From Sulfurimonas sp. (lineage in GTDB: Bacteria > Campylobacterota > Campylobacteria > Campylobacterales > Sulfurimonadaceae), in NCBI GenBank assembly GCA_012963655.1, contig DTVI01000501.1, forward strand, positions 1 through 14,892: DNA of 14,892 bases, written 5' to 3'. Position 1 is the stretch's first letter. The number at the start of each line of letters is the position of its first letter. Both the position numbers and the translations under genes were made by a program. This document shows, piece by piece, positions 7,252 through 13,853 of the stretch. The notes below the pieces were generated by a model. That model did no database searches. It was not told where the DNA came from and saw only the letters and a list, made by a program, of their open reading frames with translations.

Positions 7252-7256
7252 TCAAG
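7236..7256. promoter_or_regulatory. HAIR-like HspR operator
   Basis: GTTGAGT (7236-7242), exactly 7 bases, then AATCAAG (7250-7256). The known HAIR consensus is CTTGAGT-N7-ACTCAAG, so 12 of 14 specified positions match with the right spacing. It overlaps the -35 of the cbpA-hspR promoter, the expected place for a repressor. It is the only such site I noticed in the window. Confidence 0.75.
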
Positions 7257-7276
7257 TTCTTAAATAACGAATATCT

Positions 7277-7546
7277 CTAAAATTTATAAGAGAGTGTAAG
7301 AAAAGTCTTGTCTGGATTTTTTCCGTTTAATAAATAATCCGGTTCTTCTGCCTCAGAGCTATCATCTACTAAAAGAAAGAGACTAAATAAGTCTAGATTT
7401 AAAAAGAGATTGTCTTGAAGCTGTATTTGTTTATAAGAAAGAAGCTTTTCAAGGGAGCTTTTTTGATCACTATTATATTGTAAGTCATCAAATCCATAAG
7501 TTGAAAGTGTTAAAAAAAGTAGTATTATCAATATTCTTTTAATCAT
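7277..7546 (-). CDS. Small exported protein of unknown function, 89 aa
   Basis: Begins with a clear Sec-type signal sequence (MIKRILIILLFLTLSTYG, residues 1-18). The mature part is about 70 residues, acidic in the middle (DDSSEAEEPD, about 61-70), and ends in LTLSYKF. A terminal aromatic after alternating hydrophobic residues is typical of outer-membrane strands. An AAAAGG ribosome binding site lies about 7 bases before the ATG. It stands alone, divergent from the TolC-like gene and upstream of the cbpA promoter. No family is recognised; it could be a short periplasmic or outer-membrane protein, or the remnant of a longer one. Confidence 0.6.
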   Translation of the reverse strand: MIKRILIILLFLTLSTYGFDDLQYNSDQKSSLEKLLSYKQIQLQDNLFLNLDLFSLFLLVDDSSEAEEPDYLLNGKNPDKTFLTLSYKF

Positions 7547-7743
7547 TTTAAACCTTTTAATAAACTCAGTATATATTAAATTAATTAACCAATATACAAT
7601 GAGATTTCAACTGATTATTAATTTTTATTAAGATTAGTTATCTAAAAACTGTTATTTCAAGCATAACTTCAGCAATAATAATCTAGAATGCAAAAAACTA
7701 TTTATATATTAAAGGGGATCACATCAAATATTCAAATACTATC
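7547..7743. other. Divergent intergenic region upstream of the secretion operon
   Basis: This AT-rich 197-bp region should hold promoters for the small exported protein (minus) and the secretion operon (plus). On the minus strand TATACT (7568-7573) is a possible -10, inside a loose dyad GTATAT (7569-7574) and ATATAC (7592-7597). On the plus strand several AT-rich blocks (CAATAATAATC near 7673-7683, TTATATATT near 7702-7710) are possible -10s, none convincing. AAAGGGG at 7711-7717 is a strong ribosome binding site and matters for the start of the next gene. Confidence 0.35.
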
Positions 7744-9177
7744 ATGGCTGTCTTGCTATTGCAACTACCTTTGCATGCGCTCACACTTCCAGAAGCAGTA
7801 GAAAATACCCTTGCTACCAATCCACAAATGCAAAAAAGCATTAGTGATTATATCGCTATTGAAAATGACTTAGATATTGCTAAGTCAGGGTGGAGACCTA
7901 GCTTAGATTTTCGTGGTGCAATCGGGGAAGAGCATACGGGAAAAATAAAAGGAAACTCACCAGATAATTCTAAGCTTACACGTAAAGAAGCACAACTTAT
8001 TGCTACGCAAAACTTGTTTGAAGGTTTTGGTACTAAATATGACATTAAAGAGCAAAAAGCTAAAGTTGATGCTTCACGTTATGGCGCGATGCAAGATGCT
8101 AATAGTATTGGTCTACGTACAACAGAAGTTTATCTTCAAGTCCTTCGTCAAAAGAAAGTACTTGATCTCTTGTTTTCAAATGTAAAAACACATGAGCGTA
8201 TTTATAAGATGATTAAGCAAAAAACAGATTCAGGTTTAAGTCGTCGTTCTGACTTAGAACAAACTCGAGGTCGTCTTGCTCTTGCTTATGCAAACTATAT
8301 CTCTCAACAAAACAATTACCAAGATTCTATCACTAACTTTCAAAGAGTTTATGGAAGTCCACTTTCATCTGCTGACATGGTCATTCCTGAGCTTCCATTA
8401 CTTCCAGCTTCTGGAATTGAAGGTCTTTTAGAAGTAGCTTCAAAATATTCACCTACACTTATTATTCAACGTGCTAATATCACCACACAAGAGTCACGTT
8501 TTGAAAAAGAAAAGCAAGGTTTTTATCCTGTTATTGACTTAGAACTTTCAAGTGAATTCAATGATAACTTAGATGGCGTCTCAGGTAAAGATGAAAGTTA
8601 TCAAGCCATGCTTCGCTTAAGCTATAACCTTTATAGTGGTGGTAATGATGAGTCTTCTCGTCTTAAAAATCTTCAATTAGTTACCTCTGAAAAAGAAAGT
8701 TTTAATGAACTTCAACGCGCAGTAAATGAGAAAGTTAGATTAGCTTATACAGCTGATAAGATTTTAGCCAGCCAAATTAGATGTCTTAAAATTCATACCA
8801 AGCAAACTCGTCAAACTGCTGACTCTTATGCTAAAGAATACCAACTAGGAAGAAGAACACTTCTTGATCTTTTAAATACAGAACTAGAATATAATAGTGC
8901 TCAACAATCTGTTGAAAATGCTGTTTATGACCGCTTATATGCACGTTATAGAATCTTAGAAGCAAGTGGTGTTTTACCCTTCGTTTTAGATAATTCTGTA
9001 GCTGGGCGTGTTAATGCAGACGTACCTGACACCTTAGTAAGTGTTGAAGGTTCAAATGATATTGAACTTCGTGGAGAAGTAGATCAATTCATGGACGTTA
9101 ATCTTATTTGTATTGATCTTGAAGACAAACCTCAAGCTTCATTAGTCCTGCCGACACATTCAACACAAAACTTATAG
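7744..9177 (+). CDS. lapE: TolC-family outer-membrane channel of a type I secretion system
   Basis: The outer-membrane duct of the export machine, expected to form a trimeric barrel with a periplasmic alpha-helical tunnel. The 477 residues carry two OEP (TolC) repeats. These are seen in LTLPEAVENTLATNPQMQ (about 13-30), GWRPSLDFRGAIGEEH and the LFEGFGTKYDIKEQ hairpin in the first half, then QGFYPVIDLELSSEFND, LSYNLYSGGNDESSRL and YQLGRRTLLDLLNTELEYNSA in the second. About 60 residues extend past the last tunnel helix without a recognised motif. With ATG at 7744 the signal peptide would have only 12 residues (to LHA) and no basic start. The frame is open upstream and a strong ribosome binding site at 7711-7717 points to ATC at 7723, which would give a normal signal peptide (KYSNTIMAVLLLQLPLHA). 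The symbol is by context with lapB, lapC, lapG and lapD; agglutination protein AggA/TolC is the broader name. Confidence 0.88.
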   Translation: MAVLLLQLPLHALTLPEAVENTLATNPQMQKSISDYIAIENDLDIAKSGWRPSLDFRGAIGEEHTGKIKGNSPDNSKLTRKEAQLIATQNLFEGFGTKYDIKEQKAKVDASRYGAMQDANSIGLRTTEVYLQVLRQKKVLDLLFSNVKTHERIYKMIKQKTDSGLSRRSDLEQTRGRLALAYANYISQQNNYQDSITNFQRVYGSPLSSADMVIPELPLLPASGIEGLLEVASKYSPTLIIQRANITTQESRFEKEKQGFYPVIDLELSSEFNDNLDGVSGKDESYQAMLRLSYNLYSGGNDESSRLKNLQLVTSEKESFNELQRAVNEKVRLAYTADKILASQIRCLKIHTKQTRQTADSYAKEYQLGRRTLLDLLNTELEYNSAQQSVENAVYDRLYARYRILEASGVLPFVLDNSVAGRVNADVPDTLVSVEGSNDIELRGEVDQFMDVNLICIDLEDKPQASLVLPTHSTQNL

Positions 9178-9184
9178 CTGATAT

Positions 9185-11326
9185 ATGCCAGATTCTATTA
9201 ATCCCCTCTTAGAATGTTTGGTAATTCTTACCAAACTCTATAATCGGCCCTTTACTGCAGAAGCCCTAATTGCAGGACTTCCAATTGAAGATGGTCGCAC
9301 CACCCCTGAACTTTTTTCTATTCACCATTCTAAGGCAAATTTCTCACGTGCGGCTAAGCATGCAGGATTTGCTTCTGAGCTTGTTAAACGTGACTTAGAC
9401 AGTATTTCTACTATGGTCCTTCCATGTATCCTTACTTTAAAAAACAAACAAGCCTGTATCTTAAAAGAAATTGATGTAGAAAATTCTAGCTTTAAAATCA
9501 TACTTCCTGAAATTTCTCAAGGCGAAGAATGGATTACAAAGGAAAAGCTTGAAGAGCAGTATCTCGGCTTTGCCTTCTTCTTAAAGCCACAACGCCATAC
9601 CAATTTAAAAACTAAGCCTATGCATATAGATATGCAAGGTCATTGGTTTTGGGGAACACTAAAAAAATCAACTTCTATCTATAGAGATGTTATGATTGCC
9701 TCTATTCTTATTAACCTTTTTGTATTAGCCACACCTTTATTTACAATGAATGTATATGACAGAGTTGTACCTAATGGTGCCATTGAGACTATGTGGGTAC
9801 TTGCAATTGGAATCTTATCTGTGCACTTTTTTGATATGGCATTAAAACTTATACGTAGTTATTTTTTAGAAAATGCAGGTAAAAAGTCTGATGTGATTAT
9901 GTCGTCTATCTTGTTTTCTAAGGTTATGAACCTTAAGATGGAAGTTAAACCGAAGTCCGTAGGTTCTTTTGCAAATAATCTCAAAGAGTTTGATTCTATT
10001 CGTAACTTCATCACTTCCTCAAGTGTCTCAGCCCTTATTGACCTGCCTTTTATTCTTTTATTTCTTGTGGTGACATATTATATTGCAGGTATTGTTGTTA
10101 TGGCGCCAATTTTTATTATCTTGCTTATTATTTTGTATTCCTTCATTGTTAAGGGGCCTTTACAAAGAAGTATTGAAAGCACTTATGAGGCTGCCTCACA
10201 TAAAAATTCCGTACTAATAGAAACCTTAAGTAATTTAGAAACAATTAAAACTATGGGCGCTACTGGCCACGCGCAGTATAAGTGGGAAGAAGCGACAGGA
10301 GAGATTGCATATAAAAGCTTGAAATCTAAAATTTTATCAGCTTCTATTACAACTATCACAGGTTTTTTAATTCAGGTCAACACCATTATTGTTCTTATCA
10401 TTGGGGTTTACCTTATTGCTGATAATGCTCTTAGTATGGGTGGTCTTATTGCCGCTGTAATTCTTACCTCAAGAGCTATCGCTCCTCTTGCTCAAGTAGC
10501 TGCACTTCTTTCTAATTATGAGCAAACAAAAACAGCCTATAATTCTTTAAATGATATTATCAATATGCCTGTTGAAAGACCTCTGAATAAATCATATGTA
10601 CAGCATTCAGATATTAAAGGAAAAATTGAATTTAAAGATGTCTGCTTTACTTATCCTAATCATGAAACAGAGATCTTAAAAAACATCTCATTTGTCATTC
10701 ATCCAGGTGAACATATGGCAATTATTGGACGTGTTGGCTCAGGAAAAACGAGTATTGAAAAACTCTTGATGGGACTGTATCAACCAACTTCAGGTTCTAT
10801 CTTAATTGATGATATCGATATCAATCAAATTGACCCTGCTAATCTTCGAAAAAATATAAGTTATGTACCTCAAGAGATTTCACTTTTGCGTGGAACCTTA
10901 CGTGATAATATTGTTTATAAAATGCCTCATGCAAGTGATGAAGAGATTTTAGCAGCCGCCGCGATTGGTACTGTTGATCTTTTTGTTAATACACATCCTA
11001 AGGGATTTGATATGGAAATTGATGAGCAAGGAGCCAGTCTATCTGGAGGTCAAAAACAAAGTGTTGCTATTGCGAGAGCCTTTATTCATCCAACGCCTAT
11101 TATTATCTTAGATGAGCCCAGTAATGCAATGGATTCAACAACAGAAGCCCTTCTAATACAAAGACTTTCTAAAAAAATCACAGGTTCAACTACACTAACG
11201 GTGACCCATAAGACCTCTTTACTTGCTTTATGTGATAGAATTATATTACTTGATAATGGAAAAATTCTTCAAGATGGAAAAAAGAAAGATGTAATAAAAG
11301 CCTTAAGTAAGGGGGGAAATTCATGA
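9185..11326 (+). CDS. lapB: Type I secretion ABC transporter, LssB/LapB type
   Basis: Inner-membrane ATPase that energises export, 713 residues. Residues 1-135 are a C39-like domain. The pattern LLECLVILTKLYNRPFTAEALIAGLP followed by DGRTTPELF and KRDLDSISTMVLPCILTLKN matches LssB/LapB proteins, and the DCG active-site motif of bacteriocin-processing C39 peptidases is absent, so it should bind rather than cut substrate. Membrane helices follow at about 168-190, 201-220, 281-300, 303-322, 389-411 and 416-440. The nucleotide-binding domain has Walker A GRVGSGKT (515-522), Q-loop YVPQE (Q563), signature LSGGQ (619-623), Walker B IIILDEP with E644, and switch H675. It starts 7 bases after the TolC-like stop with no obvious ribosome binding site, and its stop overlaps the next start in ATGA. 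Substrate is probably an RTX-type adhesin, inferred from lapG and lapD downstream. Confidence 0.93.
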   Translation: MPDSINPLLECLVILTKLYNRPFTAEALIAGLPIEDGRTTPELFSIHHSKANFSRAAKHAGFASELVKRDLDSISTMVLPCILTLKNKQACILKEIDVENSSFKIILPEISQGEEWITKEKLEEQYLGFAFFLKPQRHTNLKTKPMHIDMQGHWFWGTLKKSTSIYRDVMIASILINLFVLATPLFTMNVYDRVVPNGAIETMWVLAIGILSVHFFDMALKLIRSYFLENAGKKSDVIMSSILFSKVMNLKMEVKPKSVGSFANNLKEFDSIRNFITSSSVSALIDLPFILLFLVVTYYIAGIVVMAPIFIILLIILYSFIVKGPLQRSIESTYEAASHKNSVLIETLSNLETIKTMGATGHAQYKWEEATGEIAYKSLKSKILSASITTITGFLIQVNTIIVLIIGVYLIADNALSMGGLIAAVILTSRAIAPLAQVAALLSNYEQTKTAYNSLNDIINMPVERPLNKSYVQHSDIKGKIEFKDVCFTYPNHETEILKNISFVIHPGEHMAIIGRVGSGKTSIEKLLMGLYQPTSGSILIDDIDINQIDPANLRKNISYVPQEISLLRGTLRDNIVYKMPHASDEEILAAAAIGTVDLFVNTHPKGFDMEIDEQGASLSGGQKQSVAIARAFIHPTPIIILDEPSNAMDSTTEALLIQRLSKKITGSTTLTVTHKTSLLALCDRIILLDNGKILQDGKKKDVIKALSKGGNS

Positions 11327-12645
11327 GTAAATATACACAAAATGACTTAAAGTATATGGATTCTCTTTCTGCTGCTGTATTACAAAAATCTAGTACCAAA
11401 ACAAAATACATCTTATGGATATTTGCTGTATTTATGTTTTGGGCATTATTATGGGCTAATTATGCTAATGTTGATGAACTTGCCCGTGGTCAAGGTCGGG
11501 TAATCCCTTCTAAGAAAATCCAAATTGTTCAAAACCTTGAAGGTGGGATTATTTCTGATATCTTAGTGGATGAGGGAGAAGCGGTTGAAAAAGGTCAAGT
11601 TCTTATCAAGATTGATGATACAAAGTTTTCATCATCATATGAAGAAAACTTTTTACGTATCTTAGAGCTTAAGGCTAAAATGATCCGTCTTAATGCTGAG
11701 GCAGAAGGTAGAGAATTCAAAATACCTACACAAATCCAAGAACAAATGCCAGCCTTAGTTATTCATGAACAGAGTCTTTTTAGGACTAATAAAAATCAGC
11801 TCAAACAACAAATTAATATTTTACAAGAACAAGTTAATCAAAGAACTCAGGAACTAACTGAAGCAAGAGCTAAACGTGACCAACTTGCAATTTCATATAA
11901 CCTCATTAAAGAAGAAGTTCGTATAACTAAACCCTTAATGCTTAATGGAATTGTTTCAAAGGTAGAGTTCCTACAACTTTCTAGACAGGCAAGCGCGATG
12001 AAAGGAGACTTAGATGCTGGAAAACTTTCAATACCGCGTATTAAGTCTACTATTATTGAGGCTAAAGATAAAATCTTAGAAGCCCGTCTGGAATTTCAGC
12101 ACCAAGCAAAAGAAGAATTAAATCAGGTAAGTGCCGAGGTGTCAAGAATTACTGAGGTTGGTGGGGCGATACAAGATCAAGTGAAACGAACAAATGTACG
12201 TTCACCTGTAAAAGGGGTAGTTAAACAATTACTTATTACCACCATTGGTGGCGTCGTACAACCAGGAATGGACATTATAGAAATTGTTCCTATTCAAGAT
12301 AAGTTGCTTATAGAAACCAAGATTAAACCTTCTGATATTGCTTATCTATATCCTGGTCAAAAGGCTATTGTAAAGTTTACAGCCTATGACTTTTCTATTT
12401 ATGGAGGATTAGAAGGTATTGTTACACATATTTCCGCTGATACTATTATTGATGAAGAAGGAGATAGTTTTTATGAGGTTCGAATTAAGACCAATAAAAA
12501 CTTTTTAGAAAGAGAAGGTAATCAGTTTGAAATTTTAGTTGGGATGGTTGCTAATGTTGACATTTTAACAGGTAAAAAGACAGTAATGGATTATCTACTT
12601 AAACCTATTATCAAAGCACGTCAAAGTGCTTTAACGGAACGTTAA
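11323..12645 (+). CDS. lapC: HlyD-family periplasmic adaptor of type I secretion, LapC type
   Basis: The membrane-fusion protein linking the ABC transporter to the outer-membrane channel, 440 residues. One transmembrane helix lies at about 29-46 after a short cytosolic start. The first lipoyl half follows (GRVIPSKKIQIVQNLEGGII at 58-77, then ILVDEGEAVEKGQVLIKIDD, the HlyD signature). A long coiled-coil hairpin runs from about 105 to 285. The second lipoyl half and beta-barrel start with VRSPVKGVVKQLLITTIGGVVQPG (about 288-311). LVGMVANVDILTGKKTVMDYLLKPI at the C-terminus is typical of type I adaptors. It overlaps the ABC gene by 4 bases (ATGA), and the next ATG follows its stop without a gap. 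Confidence 0.93.
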   Translation: MSKYTQNDLKYMDSLSAAVLQKSSTKTKYILWIFAVFMFWALLWANYANVDELARGQGRVIPSKKIQIVQNLEGGIISDILVDEGEAVEKGQVLIKIDDTKFSSSYEENFLRILELKAKMIRLNAEAEGREFKIPTQIQEQMPALVIHEQSLFRTNKNQLKQQINILQEQVNQRTQELTEARAKRDQLAISYNLIKEEVRITKPLMLNGIVSKVEFLQLSRQASAMKGDLDAGKLSIPRIKSTIIEAKDKILEARLEFQHQAKEELNQVSAEVSRITEVGGAIQDQVKRTNVRSPVKGVVKQLLITTIGGVVQPGMDIIEIVPIQDKLLIETKIKPSDIAYLYPGQKAIVKFTAYDFSIYGGLEGIVTHISADTIIDEEGDSFYEVRIKTNKNFLEREGNQFEILVGMVANVDILTGKKTVMDYLLKPIIKARQSALTER

Positions 12646-13218
12646 ATGGTACAATTATATACAGATTTCATTCCCTTACTAAAGCGTATTAAACAAATCT
12701 TTTCAACTGAGGACCTGGAAGAAACACTTGTTATAAGAGAGTCTATCATGCAAATACAAGAAGATATCATTGTACTCACTGATGCACCCACAGCACTTGT
12801 ACTTTTAAGTCAAAGACCTACTCTTAAGGTTATGGCCCTTAGTGATGTACCTTCTTTTGATGAAGGACAGGTCTTACTTCAAAAAGGATTAAAGGCTTAC
12901 GCCAATACCTATATTCACCAAATACACCTTAAACAAGCAATCTCTCTTGTTAACAGTGGTAATATCTGGCTTTACCCTAGCTTTATGAAAGACCTTATAA
13001 AGCAGTCGAGTTTACAAAGTACTTCTCATGCTGAACTTTTAGACAAACTAAGTCAAAGAGAAAAAGAGACTGCCTTAGAAGTGGTTAAGGGAAGTAGTAA
13101 TAAAGAAATTGCCTCATCCTTAAATATTACAGAAAGAACGGTAAAGGCTCATCTGAGTTCCATCTTTGAAAAGCTTGGCATTGGTGATCGTTTCACCCTT
13201 GCTTTAATGTTGAAATGA
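12646..13218 (+). CDS. LuxR/NarL-type regulator with atypical receiver domain
   Basis: A 190-residue protein with a C-terminal LuxR/GerE helix-turn-helix at about 133-185 (LSQREKETALEVVKGSSNKEIA, then ITERTVKAHLSSIFEKLGI), the usual NarL pattern. The N-terminal 115 residues resemble a receiver domain but lack the paired acidic residues of the first strand, and the loop that normally bears the conserved lysine reads AYANTYI. D46 in IIVLTDAPT is the only candidate phosphoacceptor. It may therefore act without phosphorylation, as in other pseudo-receiver regulators such as LapG-unrelated biofilm regulators of the CsgD/VpsT type. The ATG follows the adaptor stop with no gap and the stop overlaps lapG by 4 bases, so it is made with the secretion proteins. 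Its targets are unknown; autoregulation of this operon or of the adhesin is a guess. Confidence 0.87.
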   Translation: MVQLYTDFIPLLKRIKQIFSTEDLEETLVIRESIMQIQEDIIVLTDAPTALVLLSQRPTLKVMALSDVPSFDEGQVLLQKGLKAYANTYIHQIHLKQAISLVNSGNIWLYPSFMKDLIKQSSLQSTSHAELLDKLSQREKETALEVVKGSSNKEIASSLNITERTVKAHLSSIFEKLGIGDRFTLALMLK

Positions 13219-13853
13219 AACAATTCTTCATCTTCTTCCTAATCATTTATTTATCCCAAGGCTTTAATGCAGCAGAGATAAGTGCAGGTATCATTGAAAA
13301 GATACAAAAGAAGTATGGAGTTTTTGCTAAGAACCGTTTTCTAGCTTATAATGAAATGATACTTTCTCTTAAACACAAAAGTGAAAAAGAGAAACTTGAT
13401 GAAGTAAATGAATTTTATAATAATGTACCTTATAAGAGTGATATTAAAAACTGGAAACAAAAAGATTATTGGGCCACACCTATTGAATTATTAGCCAAAG
13501 ATAAGGGTGATTGTGAAGATTATGTTATTGCCAAATTATTTGCGCTTAAGAGCTTAGGTATAGACAGTAATAAACTTTTTATGACTTATGTTAAGTCAAG
13601 CCGTTTCAAGGCACCTCATATGGTTTTAACCTATTTTGAAACACCCTCTTCCCAGCCTCTCATCTTAGACAATACTAACTTTAAAGTTCTTCCTGCTTCA
13701 AGAAGAACTGACCTTACACCTATCTATAACTTTAATGGTGATTCCCTTTTTCAAGCACGTAAAAAAGGAAAAGGTAAGAAAGTTAAAATTCATCCAAAAA
13801 CCCATAAAAAGTGGGATAATCTAATTAACCGTATACAAAGGAACCAATTATGA
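13215..13853 (+). CDS. lapG: LapG-type periplasmic cysteine protease (BTLCP family)
   Basis: A bacterial transglutaminase-like cysteine protease of 212 residues that in known Lap systems cuts the N-terminal di-alanine site of a surface adhesin in the periplasm and frees it from the cell. A Sec signal occupies about residues 1-20 (MKQFFIFFLIIYLSQGFNAA). The catalytic triad is visible as C100 in KGDCEDYVIAK, H135 in APHMVL and D152 in LILDN. The acidic residues around the cysteine (D99, E101, D102) fit the calcium-binding region of the family. WATPIELLAKDKGDCEDY is a close match to the family signature. The C-terminus is very basic (KKGKGKKVKIHPKTHKK, about 179-195). It overlaps both neighbours by 4 bases, and lapD follows directly, which is the usual pairing. 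Confidence 0.92.
   Translation: MKQFFIFFLIIYLSQGFNAAEISAGIIEKIQKKYGVFAKNRFLAYNEMILSLKHKSEKEKLDEVNEFYNNVPYKSDIKNWKQKDYWATPIELLAKDKGDCEDYVIAKLFALKSLGIDSNKLFMTYVKSSRFKAPHMVLTYFETPSSQPLILDNTNFKVLPASRRTDLTPIYNFNGDSLFQARKKGKGKKVKIHPKTHKKWDNLINRIQRNQL

Noticed and set aside
7688..7801. ATG at 7688 as an alternative start for the TolC-like gene
   Set aside because: It is in a different frame (offset 56 bases from 7744) and soon reads out of the TolC sequence, so it would need a frameshift; the ribosome binding site at 7711 also lies downstream of it.
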